From Impatiens glandulifera (taxonomy: Eukaryota > Streptophyta > Magnoliopsida > Ericales > Balsaminaceae): a stretch of 64,000 nt of DNA. The translations under genes were made by a program, and so were the position numbers. The notes beneath the pieces are model-generated. The model had not been told where the DNA came from and ran no database searches. It saw nothing but the letters and a program-made list of their open reading frames with translations. The stretch is from the NCBI RefSeq assembly GCF_907164915.1, contig NC_061862.1, positions 124,434,641 through 124,498,640 on the forward strand, in the 5' to 3' direction. Shown here in pieces: positions 1-10,920 of this stretch (its first letter is position 1; each line of letters starts with the position of its first letter).

Positions 1-253
1 AGACAACATAAACAACAAAGTATATCTTAAAGTTGTTGTCTCTAGCTTTGTTTTATAGAATTTTTTAGGGCTTCCCTTGTCCTCGTTAATTTCACATCTC
101 CTTCTCCACGCCCTCAACTTGTCCTTGTACTCCATATCGTCAAAGTCGACTCTAATTGACTCTTCAATTTCTAATTCTCCTCTCAGGATGTTCAAAAATA
201 CATATTGAACATCCTCTTTATTAATGTGTACCTCCTCTCCACTATTCAGAATG
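1..253 (-). repeat. Dispersed repeat, copy A (partner 20485-20736)
   Basis: This stretch matches 20485-20736 with only scattered differences and stops abruptly where gypsy sequence begins. Read on the minus strand it is open over about 60 codons and looks like protein (hydrophilic, with ATG-GAG-TAC-style coding texture), including a segment reading GEEVHINKEDVQYVF. That faintly recalls the plant-mobile-domain or Ulp1-linked transposon proteins, but I cannot assign it. The left end is cut by the window. Confidence 0.6.
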
Positions 254-2061
254 CCACTTCCACGAAGCGAGAAATAAGTACGAGGCTTTCTAGGCAAGAT
301 CTAGTATATACATCGATTCATAAACAGGTTGACTATGACAAGTGATCCTTTATTTAAACTTTTAATGAAAAACAAAGATTCGTTTGGGATGACACTTGTC
401 AAAATGCATTTGAGAAGATAAAGGGGTACCTCAAGAATCCTCATATTCTAATGCCACCAAAAACAGGCTTGTCGTTAATCATATATTTAATAGTCACGGA
501 AAATGCGATGGGTAGTCTACTAGCCCAAGAAAACGAAGAGAACGCGTAAGTCGCAGTCTACTAATTAAGCAACCACATGATAAGTTACGAACTTAATTAC
601 TCGCTAGTAGAAAAGGTGTGTTGGGCCCTAACTTGGGTCACTAAGAGGCTAAGGCATTGCATGAAAGCCCTGCACACAGTCAAGTTGGTGTCAAGACTCA
701 ATCCAATTCATCATTTATTCCATAAAATGCTTTTGTCGCCTAGATTCACTAAGTGAATGATGATGATATCGGAGTACGACATCGAGTATATAGTTCAAAA
801 ATCTATCAAGGGAAGTGTTGTAGCAGACTTTCTTGCAGACCAACCAATCAAAGTTGAAGACGACGAGGAGTAAGCATTCCCAGACGATGAGGAGTTAGCA
901 TTCCCAAACGACGAGGAGTTAGCATTCACAGACGACGAGGTGATGACTATCAATCCTACAACATACATGCTACTCTTCGATGGAGCTTCATGCAAATAAG
1001 GTTATGGAATCGGAATATTACTCATCGATCTTGTGGGAACATACAACCCAATCTTAGTCAAACTCGAAAATCCCGTGATGAACAATGAAATAGAGTACGA
1101 AACATGCATTTATGCCTTGAATATTGCTCACGAAAAAGGAGCGAGAGGACTAAAAGTGGTAGGAGACTTGAATTTAGTCATTTTACAAGCTAATGGTGAA
1201 TGGCAAGTCAAATGAGAGAATCTTAAACCCTACCATTAATACTTATCAACTATAATGACTAAGTTTGAACATGTGACATTCACACATGCTCCGATAAGTC
1301 AGAAACGATTCACAGACGCGTTGGCCACATTAGCAGCCATGATGTAAATCCTAGAAGAAATCAAGGTTAAGTCTTTAAGATTCGTTAGAAACAGAAATGA
1401 GAATTTGAGAGAAGGATGATAGCCATACCGAAGTAGAGCCCAAAGCGTGGTTCGAATATCTATAGAAGTACGTCGAGCATGGAGAGTATCCTTAACACTT
1501 CCATAAGAAAAAGAGAAGAGCTCTACGCCAATACGCAACCAACTACGTGTTACTCATAGGAAAGCTATATTGATGTTCCTTCGATGGGCAGAACATGCTA
1601 TGCATCGACCAACCTCAAGCATCTCATATCATGAAGGAAGTACATGCAAGAACATGTGGCCCACACATGAACAAATCAACACTCTCTAAGAAGATCCTTC
1701 GTTTTGGCTATTACTGGTAGAGCATGGAACATGAATGTTAGAGTATGTTAAGAAGTGTCATCAATGTCAAGTCTACGCGAACTTGAAGCACACTCTAGTA
1801 TCTCTACTATACAACATGACCTCACCATGGACATTCTCGTCATGGGGAATATATATGATTAGAAAAATATATCCTCACGTTTCGAACGGACATGAGTTCA
1901 TCCTTGTAGCTATCGATTATTTCACAAAGTGGGTCGAAACTCAATCATACAAGGTGCTCAAATCATCACATGTTGACAAGTTCATACGCAACAACATCAT
2001 AATTTTAGTTAAAAAATTATTAAATAAATTGTTTTTAGTGAGATTAAAACTCATAATCTAA
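254..2061 (+). mobile_element. Ty3/gypsy pol remnant (RT end, RNase H, integrase)
   Basis: Degenerate pol of a Ty3/gypsy retrotransposon. In order one sees the end of reverse transcriptase and its connection (translation resembling RGFLGKI-YIHRFI near 270-330 and AFEKIKGYLKNPHIL near 410-450), an RNase H-like region (LLFDGASCK near 970-1000, then the 60-codon open stretch 1033-1215), and an integrase core (CHQCQVYANLKH near 1750, then the SNGHEFILVAIDYFTKWVE motif near 1885-1940). Many stops and frameshifts interrupt it, so it is dead. The motif style is nearest the Tat/Ogre branch (inference). No LTR, primer site or gag is visible. A 24-bp repeat lies inside at 859-940. Confidence 0.8.
859..940 (+). 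repeat. 24-bp coding minisatellite in gypsy remnant
   Basis: About 3.4 tandem copies of a 24-bp unit coding for DDEELAFP-like residues, lying between the RNase H regions of the gypsy remnant. One copy has TAA in place of TTA, giving a stop. Confidence 0.7.
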
Positions 2062-2587
2062 TAAAAACTACATTTTTCATCCTAAAGTACTAAGTTATCC
2101 CTTTTATCTTAATAAATTTATCTACAAACCTAACACATTTACCCTAAGGTGGTCTACCCTTTCGGCCCTGCACATAAGTTGAAGAAATGTGTGATATAAA
2201 CAAAAATGACTTTTACTGAATAATACTAATTTTAAAAAGTTAATTTTAAAACAATGAAATATAATTAAATTTGAATTGAGAGTGTTCCACGTAATTTGAT
2301 AATGAGATATTTTAGTTTAAAAGTTGATAATATGGTTACATAAAATGAGACTAAATTTCATGATTAATTTAATTTGCCGCTATAGTTGTGATATCTAACT
2401 TTGTTCTTCTATTTAAACCTTTTACTATGGACTTGTTTCGATAAATGTATCTTCTTCAAGAAAGGGAAAATCTATCCGACTAATCCACGTTGCCTTTTCC
2501 CTACCGTTTGCTAAATTTCTGGCGGGAACCACAAAAATCTGGACACAGAGAGAGTTTTCGTTGGCGACTAGTTTCAGTAGAACATCA
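2062..2587. other. AT-rich spacer before RNase H2A pseudogene
   Basis: No gene, RNA or repeat recognised. The last 100 bases would correspond to the promoter and 5' UTR of the pseudogene that follows. Confidence 0.5.
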
Positions 2588-5000
2588 ATGGAATCTGGAA
2601 GTCATCTTCCTAAATGGGCTTCTGAACCCTCCTGCATCATGGGCATTGACGAAACCGGACGATTTTTCTTTTACCTCCATCTCTCTTTCATCGATTTCTT
2701 TCTGTTTTCATGAATTTGTTTACTTGAACACAGGTCCCATGGTATACGGATGCATCGTACCGAAAGACTCTTTCCTCGTAGCTTGTATTTTGCAGGTTAC
2801 CATACTTCCTCAACTTACATTACTTGATCGTTTTTTCTTTCTGGGTTTGTTTCAATTTCATAGCTTTGAATGGTTAAAATAAATCAAATGAAGTTAGACA
2901 GTTAACTGCATATAGCTAATTTAACAATCATAATCATTCTATATATAATCCTTGAGTTTAGTCAGCTTATTGTTCCATCCAATACACTCATTCACATAGC
3001 ACATCAAAGACCTAGGCATAACCGAAAACAATGATATTTGGTCTTGAACATTAAAATGAAGTTGGATAGTTCTCTATACAATATAGCTAATTTGACAATA
3101 ATCATTTATCAGCTTATTGTAGATTCAAAGACCTTAAAGGAAGAAAAAAGGAAAGAATTATTTGATAATATGAAGGCTGATGAACCTCTGGAATGGCTGT
3201 GGATGTCATAGATCCAAAGGAACTATCTGCAAAAATGTTAAAGAAGTTAGTCCATGACAGTTTAATATTAAAATGTACTACTATAAATCAACTTCTTTGA
3301 TGATGCTAAGCTATTTGTTGCTCATTTGGTCTCAGAACCAAGAGTAACCTCAATGAGATCTCACATGAATCTGACATGGGCCTTATCAGAAGAGTAACAG
3401 ATATGGGAGTTCTTCTGACTGAGATAGTAATTAAGAAGATGATACTTTGTCAGTCAAAGAATTTCAACTATTTTCATGATTTGATTCAAATGATGGGATA
3501 AACTATAAAGGGTATCAAACAAGGACTTTGAGTTAATGGCTACTGTTTCAGGTTTATGTAGATACAGTTGGAGATCCAGAGAAATACAGAGTGAGATTGA
3601 CTGAACGATTTCCATTCATAAAATTTGTAGTCGCGAAAAAAGCTGATAAACTGCTAAGGTGAGTGGAGCAAGCATTGTCGCTAAGGTGATTAAAATTTTC
3701 TTAACACACTGTGAATGCAAATCCTTTTTGTTGAAACAATTCCTAAGCATTTCTTTGACATGCCAGTTTACAAGAGATTGAGCACTTCGAAATTGGGAAC
3801 TAGATGAAACTGCTAATAATATGAATAGAAATTTTGGCTCTGGGTATCCAGGAGGTACAAGTCTATACTCTTTCATTATTTAACAACTAGTGTTTTGATT
3901 CAAGTTATAGAACTAATGTAGCTATTTGGTTATCATATTTTATGATCCGAAAAAGTCTACATTTGCCATGTTTACCAAAAGTCACAAGAATTTAGAAAAT
4001 AATTAGGATCATATCCAAATAATAATTTTTATTTCAAACGAAGCATAAACTCACACTATAATTTGGAACATAATCCAGAAAAATCATTTTTATACAAAAT
4101 GAAGGAAATTACATTTTAAAATCTGGATTATGATAAAAAAAAAAACAAATGTTATACCAAATGAATGGAAAAAACACTTTAATTCTAACTTTGGAAATCA
4201 AGTAAAATTACCGTCTATAATCTAGAGTATGATTTAAAAAAAACTTATACCAAATGAAAAAATCCGTAAATTCCAGTTTCCAATTAAGCTCCGTTGTTTA
4301 TATGTAAGTGTTTTAAATAGAAATTGATAGATAATTTTTGTGCATATGTTTGTATTCAGACAGACCCTGCAACTAAAACTTGGTTGGGTGATCACAAACA
4401 CCCAGTATTTGGATTTCCAACATTAGTAAGGTTCAGTTGGGGTACATGTACTCCCTTCTTCAAGAATATGGTTCAAGTTCTTTGGTAAGACAATTTATAT
4501 AGCACTTGCTTTGTTACTTTATCTTTTACTTTTTGTTCTTTAGGCATATGGGTTAGACTTTCTGTTGTCATTAAGGTTCAATGCCATTTTGATTAGATTA
4601 GACTATCCTTATTTTTTAGTTGGTGTATTTGAATGATTAGATTGAAAAGGTGATGTTTGATGGGATGGTGTAATTGTTATTTTATGGTACAAATATAAAT
4701 AAGGTATAAATTGTACATTGAATCATGAAACTCGCAATGAAATAGAATATTAGTTTATATTGTAATGGTTATTTCATAACTTCTATTTGTGAGAGTCTTT
4801 GCACTGTGTTTGATAGGGAATATGATGAAATGAAAGATGATGATTCTACGAATAATAATAGGAAAAAACAACAGAAACTAACTAGTGTTGACTTCACCGG
4901 ATTGAAGAAGACTACGAAAACAGAAGAAACTGAATCAAGTGGAAAAGGGCGTTGCAAATGTTTTTAGGCTCGAAAACTGCAGCAAGTCTCTCAATTCTAA
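2588..5000 (+). pseudogene. RNASEH2A: Ribonuclease H2 subunit A pseudogene (unprocessed)
   Basis: RNase H2A is the catalytic subunit that removes ribonucleotides from DNA. Exon pieces in the correct order match the plant protein: start at 2588 with the active-site motif GIDETGR (normally GIDEAGRG), PMVYGC near 2740, DSKTLKEEKRKELF near 3125-3165, MAVDVIDPKELSAKML near 3192-3240, NLNEISHESDMGLI near 3343-3385, [13 protein letters not shown] near 3552-3590, [10 protein letters not shown] near 3659-3690, NRNFGSGYPG near 3829-3855, FGFPTLVRFSWGTCTPFF near 4409-4460, and the C-terminal SSGKGRCK...ARKLQQVSQF ending in TAA at 4998-5000. Introns are retained, so it is not a retrocopy. Lesions: loss of the residues after GIDETGR, a frameshift near 3190, TGA at 3779-3781 where the family has Arg (CGA), and TAG at 4965-4967 where it has Gln (CAG). 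A working copy must exist elsewhere. Confidence 0.9.
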
Positions 5001-5731
5001 TCGAGAAAAGCTGGTAGCGTTAAAGTGTAATTCTGGTGATTTTATAGAACAAAATTGTTTGTAATATTAGAAAGGAGGAACCGATTTCTTGTTTGCTTAC
5101 CACCATTTAAATTGGAAGCAATTCAGTTTCTCTGACTTTGTTTTAAATCGATTCTAAAACACATAAAAACAACTTTATTTAAGGTCCCAGCCTTGTATAG
5201 TTCCATTTTATGGATTTAATAAATCCTCATAAATTTAGAAACAGCTTACAGCCCATGTCATATTTTGTTAATTAACAAACAGCCGCATATTTTTTTATTT
5301 ATTAACTAATTTTGTTGTAAGTATAAATGTATACTGCTTAATTAATTTACATGAGTTTTTTTTAATAATAATAATAATAATAATAATTTACATGTGTATA
5401 TATGTTTCTTATCTGAAAATGGATTTAAATTGGATTTGTTTAGAATATTTGTTTGAAAATATACTGATTGTTTGTTTGTTTAAACAGAGATTACAGTACT
5501 ACTAATCAAACATACATTATAATATGATGATAGAATTATGCATGATTAACAAACAAGCGGCGAGGATATAATCCATTACTAAATCACATTATTAATTAAA
5601 CAACAGTACTATAATTCTGAAAAAAATATGTTTAAAAAAAATAGGTTTCTTGAAACCATATATATATATAGCTAATAGTGAAATACATCGATATTTACTA
5701 CAACAACAACCATTACTAAAAAGTGATTTAA
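5001..5731. other. Spacer between RNase H2A pseudogene and MADS gene
   Basis: AT-rich sequence with a TAA microsatellite at 5363-5387 (about eight units) and a short TA run near 5661. This is the shared 3' side of the two convergent genes. No gene seen. Confidence 0.6.
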
Positions 5732-6274
5732 TTAAGAAGAAGTTATGCGGCTGTCGACCTCCTCTTTAATCCTCTCGAGATCCGCCATCTTGGACGCCAG
5801 TAATTGTAAATCATTGGACTCAACAAGATCATCATCTAAACCCATTGCATTGAGAATCCATCCGATCAGAAACGCAGAGTCGTCTTCGTCGCTCTTGTCG
5901 GATGATTCCCTAGTCGTCGTCGTCCTCATCCTGATATCTTGTTGTAATTGTATCGTGGGATCGCCAACTTGCAGGATTCGGTCAACAATAACGTCAAAGG
6001 AGGAGGGGCCCCCGTTGTCGTTGTTGTTGTTGTCGTTGATGGAGGTGTACATTTGACCGGCGGGGGAGAAGACTACGGCGCCAACCTCTTGTCCTGTTAA
6101 TTTCTGAAACTCACTCACATTTTTTAAAAGACTTGATTTGCGCTTGGAGAAACTCACCATTCTTTGAGATTTATTTTCGATTCGCACAATGTTAATCTTC
6201 TTCTTCCCTTGACCTCTGTTATTTCTTCTCCCGTCACTTTTAGTATCATCAGATGTCGCCACCGCCGCCGTCAT
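5732..6274 (-). CDS. Type I (M-alpha) MADS-box transcription factor
   Basis: Single-exon ORF of 180 residues. Residues about 22-80 form a MADS DNA-binding domain: basic GQGKKKINIVRIENKSQRM, then SFSKRKSSLLKNVSEF and EVGAVVFSPAGQMYTS. The lack of a K-box, the absence of introns and the short acidic C-terminus place it in type I, M-alpha (AGL62/AGL29-like). Known members act in female gametophyte and endosperm and usually need an M-gamma partner; that role is inferred only from the family. An Asn/Asp-rich stretch follows the MADS domain (about 80-89), and a helical tail runs from 155 to the end. The start is the first ATG, 100 bp below a TATA box. It is convergent with the dead RNase H2A copy. 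No lesion is visible, and this is the only intact-looking host gene in the window. It shows no homology to its transposon neighbours. Confidence 0.92.
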   Translation of the reverse strand: MTAAVATSDDTKSDGRRNNRGQGKKKINIVRIENKSQRMVSFSKRKSSLLKNVSEFQKLTGQEVGAVVFSPAGQMYTSINDNNNNDNGGPSSFDVIVDRILQVGDPTIQLQQDIRMRTTTTRESSDKSDEDDSAFLIGWILNAMGLDDDLVESNDLQLLASKMADLERIKEEVDSRITSS

Positions 6275-6370
6275 GATTTTTGAGATTTGCTTTTGAGTTT
6301 CGAGTGCTTCTTTCTCTCTTTCAATCTCTTCTTCTCTCGATGAACGATTGCTTGGATATAAAGCCGACCG

Positions 6371-6381
6371 CCATTTATATA
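6371..6381 (-). promoter_or_regulatory. Putative TATA box of the MADS gene
   Basis: On the minus strand this reads TATATAAATGG, about 100 bp upstream of the ATG at 6274, followed by a CT/GA-rich leader typical of a plant 5' UTR. Confidence 0.5.
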
Positions 6382-6462
6382 TTATATATAATTATGGAGA
6401 AAAAATATTTTTTAATTTTTGTTGAAAAATATTTGTATGTGTTTTTTTTGTTTGAAATTTAA

Positions 6463-7606
6463 AAAAAAATCAAACGGAACTTTCAAATGAAGAAATTATG
6501 GAAATAAGTAAAAAAAAAAATTAATACGTTAATATGTATTATATATATATAATTTTAATTATTATATATTAATTAGATTAATTTATTTAATTATTATTTA
6601 ATTAGATTAGTTAGTTTACAATTAATCTAATTAGTATTATTTGCTTAACAATATGAATAAATAAAATTATGAAGTCAAAATCTAAGGAATTCTTTAAATG
6701 AAATGACAGGTTGGAGTCTTATGATCTCTAGATCCTTCCAACTTGTTCATAAATACTTAGCCTCCACACACAAGACCCGAATTTTACATAATTTTGTGTC
6801 CTTGCGCTGCCAAAATTTTCCAACAACTGAAATTCCTCCAGGAAATCAAGAGCATGTCATCATTGTAAGATCTTGAATTTCCCTTTCTTTGCATTTTAAT
6901 TTTAATTTGCCTATAACATTAAAAATATATTTGCATGCTTTTAAATTTTATTTTTATTTGGTTTTAATTTTTCCACATTCATCTTTACCTATGTAACATA
7001 AGTAAATCAAAAAAAAAAATTAAAACCTTAAGACATCAAAACTCAGAAATTTAAAACCAAAAACAACTTCAAAATGGCTAGTTTTGGTTACATTTGGTCT
7101 AAGCTTTCTTGATCTGTTTTGCTATTGATAATTTAAAGTTCATTGAGATTAAGCCAGAGGTTTGAACTTATTGAGCTTTGAAAAAGTTGTTGAGTAATGA
7201 TAATTAAAGATAAATTGGCTAAACAAAATCATCAGCGTTATCAGTCATATGTAGTTTTAAAAATAAAAATTGAAATTTCTTTGGAGCTCATATTCATCAT
7301 TTTAAAAATAAAAACATTCTATCCAAGCCAAAATTGAAATTAATATCTCAAAATAACACTTGAACAAGGATGATCTCTAATTTAAAATTTTTACCAGTCA
7401 TGTGTATTAGAAATAATTTAAATTTGAAATCGGTTTGGTATGGGCTGGGTTGGGCTGTTCTTTATTATTCATAAAACAAATAAATTAACTTGAATGAAAT
7501 TTTATTCTAACGAGATTAATAAAAAAGTTAATCTCACATTTGTTCATAAAAAGTTTTTTGTCTATGTTGATTAATTCTGAATTTTTGTGTTATTATTCAG
7601 TAATTA
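6463..7606. other. AT-rich intergenic DNA
   Basis: Long A/T runs (6480-6660) and unremarkable sequence to 7606. No ORF with family resemblance and no repeat boundary that I can support. Confidence 0.5.
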
Positions 7607-9735
7607 TGAAAGAATCGATGACACCAATAGAGACAGGGGTCTAACTTTTGATGACAACTTCGTGTAAAAACGGTTTGATAGAAATTTTGTTAGGGATTTG
7701 TATCACTTTCTATTCGTGCAAACTCTTGAAGCGAATCAAGTGTGGAAACGTTTGCTCATGTTTGAAGCTAAGAACCGATGAAGGAGAGGATGACAAAATG
7801 TAAATGACACAAAAAGTTTTTTATGGATGTTCGAAGCAAAACTCTCCTACGTCACCCATTATTCCATTCACCGGAAGGATTCACTATACTTTTCTTAGAA
7901 TCAAATACAGTTGCAATGCTAACTCACTGTTGAACGTAACAAACTCTGTTCAACTTACAGTATATTGAAAAATACCACTCAGCTAGACAATACTTTGATT
8001 CTATATCTCTCTCGATGTACAAAACACAATAAGCAAAAAAGCAAATCGTAAGATCGATTGTGAATTCAGTAGTTCGTTCGTGTATCTTATGTATGTTCGT
8101 CGCTTGTTTTCGTCCGTTGTCCTTGAGGATCTTTAAATAGAGAACATGTACCAACGGTCGAATCTTCTATAATGACACGTGGCAAACACACATTGGAATT
8201 CCTCCATAGTACACAGGTACAACAGACACTATGCACCAAGATCGTGGCCGTAACAATCTGGTAGTGCACCGAATATTCTTCTAGGATTGTCCTGCAAGAA
8301 ACAAGTAGTGGGAAGAATATTTGCTTACGTGACATTAATTCATTGGATGTAACTTAATGTCGTACTGATCTGCATGGATAAGTGGAGCAGGAGTAGCGTA
8401 CAACTAGTTAATCGTGGGTAGACATATGCTAACTTCAAGCAACTTCGAAGCAAGGCATTAGACGTGCTCCAATTAGACTAACGAGTCTAATGAAGTTAGA
8501 CGCCTCCGTCTAATAGCAGGATCAGTTAGATCACCAAGTCTAATGGAGTTAGACGACACATCTAACTATGTGTCCCCTCAAACTAGTCTGAAGGAGTTAG
8601 ACTGCACGTCTAACTTCATCTGTTAGACTGCACGTCTAACTACGTCTGTTAAACTGCACGTCTAACTATGTATCTATTAGACTGCACGTCTAACTACGTA
8701 TCTGTTAGACTACACGTCTAACTACGTATCTGTTAGACTGCACGTCTAACTACGTATCTGTTAGACTGCACGTCTAACTACGTCTGTTAGACTACACGTC
8801 TAACTACGTAGCCGTTAGACTCCACGTCTAACTACGTATCCGTTAGACTCCACGTCTAACTACGTATCCGTTAGACTCCACGTCTAACTACATATCCGTT
8901 AGACTCCACGTCTAACTACGTATCTGTTAAACTACACGTCTAACTACGTATCTGTTAGACTGCACGTCTAACTATGTCTGTTAGACTGTACGTCTAACTA
9001 CATATCTATTAGACTACACGTCTAACTACGTCTATTAGACTACACGTCTAACTACGTATCTGTTAGACTACACATCTAACTACGTATCCGTTAAACTGCA
9101 CGTCTAACTATGTCTGTTAAATCGCACGTCTAACTACGTATCTGTTAGACTGCACGTCTAACTACGTATCTGTTAGGCTATACGTCTAATTACGTATCTG
9201 TTAGAATGCACGTCTAACTACGTCCGTTAGACTGCACGTCTAACTATGTTTCTGTTAGGCTACACGTCTAACTACGTATTTGTTAGACTGCACGTCTAAC
9301 TACGTCTGTTAAAATGCACGTCTAACTACGTATCTATTAGACTACACGTCTAACTACGTATCTGTTAGACTGCACGTCTAACTACGTATTTGTTTGACTG
9401 TACGTCTAACTAAGTATTCGTTAGACTACACGTCTAACTACAAACCTGCACGTCTAATTACGTATCTGTTAGACTGTACGTCTAACTATATATCTGTTAG
9501 ACTACACGTCTAACTACGTTTATTAGACTGCACGTCTAACTACGTATCCGTTAGACTACACATCTAACTACGTCTGTTAAACTACACGTCTAACTACGTA
9601 TTTGTTAGACTACACGTCTAACTACGTATCTGTTAGACTGCACGTCTAACTACGTATCTGTTAGACTGCACGTCTAACTACGTATCTGTTAGACTGCACG
9701 TCTAACTACGTCTGTTAGATTGCACGTATAATTAT
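7607..9735 (-). mobile_element. Truncated SIRE/Maximus-like LTR with expanded palindrome array
   Basis: From about 7607 the sequence matches the LTRs at 20752-22162 and 28527-30277 in the same orientation. Shared blocks are the end block around the CTCTATTG-type sequence, the conserved ACTCTCCTACGTCACCC block near 7840 (on the other strand GGTGACGTAGGAGA), and the blocks near 8100-8440 containing ACAACGGAC- and TGGAGCAGGAGTAG-type sequence. A TATA-like CTATTTAAAG lies near 8135 on the minus strand. The LTR start seen in the other copies (CAACACTTAGTCAAAATAATTTG side) is missing; instead the copy runs into a long palindrome array and stops near 9735. It is a broken LTR with no internal region attached. 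Confidence 0.75.
8594..9732. repeat. Tandem palindrome array (unit about 23-28 bp)
   Basis: Roughly 40 tandem copies of GTTAGACTGCACGTCTAAC joined by short linkers of the type TACGTATCT or TACGTCT. Each copy has 7-bp inverted arms (GTTAGAC/GTCTAAC) around a 5-base spacer that varies (TGCAC, TACAC, TCCAC). Four degenerate copies precede the array at about 8475-8580. The same palindrome occurs in smaller number in the other LTRs of this family. The two linker lengths alternate irregularly. Confidence 0.95.
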
Positions 9736-9885
9736 ATCTATTAACGTTTCTTAAAACTATTTTCATTTTTATTCTCGCTCCTTCAATACAATCATCTAAA
9801 TATAATTTTAAGAATTTAGTATCTTTCTAATTTGCTCTCTACATATTATCAGTCATCTTATTTGTATTAATTACCTACCAACAAA

Positions 9886-10196
9886 TGCTGTATTACACCT
9901 GCCTGTTACAACGTTTACAAATAAATGGAAGATCTGCATTAATGAGGAAAACGGCAGATTTGCAATGATGAAGAAAACAAAATATTTGCAATAATGAGGA
10001 AAATAGAATATTTTCAATAACTTTCATTAAATTAGAAAATTAAGAGTTTTTTTTTTATTTTAGTATAAATAAAGTGTATGTTACTCTTATTAGAGGAAGA
10101 AAAATAAGAGAGAGATAACAACTCTTGTAATTGTTTTTTTAAGATTTTATAGAAATTTCTCAAAGTTTTGTGAGTGATTCTCTTCCTGGGCCAACA
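9886..10196 (+). repeat. 5' LTR of copia-1
   Basis: 311 bp, begins TGCTGTATTAC and ends GGCCAACA. TG/CA ends are present; the third base differs from the 3' LTR (TGTTG). A TATA-like TATAAATAAAG lies near 10062. Confidence 0.95.
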
Positions 10197-10198
10197 TT

Positions 10199-10210
10199 TG
10201 GTATCAGAGC
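10199..10210 (+). promoter_or_regulatory. Primer-binding site (initiator tRNA-Met)
   Basis: TGGTATCAGAGC, complementary to the 3' end of plant initiator tRNA-Met, two bases after the 5' LTR. Confidence 0.95.
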
Positions 10211-10211
10211 A

Positions 10212-10920
10212 TCAGGTGAATGCCCAAAATCATCCGGTGGGATCAAATGTCGAAGGTGCAGGATCATCAGGCGCGCAGCAATACAATGACATATTCCACT
10301 ATCCGCAGCTAACACACACGAACTACATCAGTTGGGTGATACGTGTACAGGCTATGATGGAGGACCAAGGAGTATGGGAGGTAGTCGAGTCAGTAGAAGG
10401 CACAGAGATTGATGTCCGACTTGATAAGAAGGCGAGGTCACATTTTCTGCAAGCACTTCCGGAGGATCTTCTAATGCAGGTGGCAAATAAGAAGACGGCG
10501 AAGGAAGTGTGGGATTGTCTCAAGACGAGGTTCGTCGGCGCAGACCGAGTGAAGAATGCACGATTGCAGACATTGAAGAGTGAGTTTGATGCATATGAAC
10601 GACAGTGAGTCGCTCGATCAATATGCTGGTCGACTCACATCCATATCAGTCAGGTACTCAAGCCTTGGAGAAACACTAAATGATATTGCGATAGTAAAGA
10701 AGCTCTTCGACACCGTGCCAGAAGGTTTATCAGTGTGGTAGCCGGCATCGAGCAGTTTTACAACCTCGAGACGTTAACATTTGAGGAAGCTGTTGGAAGG
10801 CTGAAGGTCTTCGAGGAGCGTACGCGCAAGAAAAACACAAACTTTGGAGGAAACGAAGGACAAGTGCTACTCACTTAGGAGGAGTGGAAGGCACGGTTTA
10901 AAAAGGACGAGGAAGACTCA
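10212..10920 (+). pseudogene. copia-1 gag (capsid) region, broken
   Basis: The reading frame is open from inside the LTR to 10608 and encodes a copia-type capsid (YPQLTHTNYISWVIRVQAMM, then KEVWDCLKTRF). No in-frame ATG follows the primer site, so the original start appears lost or the ORF used another start. A frameshift near 10603 moves coding to the frame of DQYAGRLTSISVRYSSLGE, and another near 10730 returns it. TAG at 10876-10878 interrupts the frame that continues into pol. Confidence 0.85.

Noticed and set aside
254..2061. Endogenous pararetrovirus
   Set aside because: RNase H followed by a gypsy-type integrase fits Ty3/gypsy pol; pararetroviruses lack integrase, and no movement or coat protein is seen.
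2490..2882. 130-codon ORF
   Set aside because: Wrong frame over the first exon and intron of the RNase H2A pseudogene; the homologous frame starts at 2588.
5745..6056. 103-codon ORF on the plus strand
   Set aside because: Antisense shadow of the MADS coding region; no family resemblance and no codon texture of its own.
8594..9732. CRISPR-like array
   Set aside because: Repeats are palindromic with near-identical linkers instead of unique spacers, no cas genes are present, and the setting is plant nuclear DNA.
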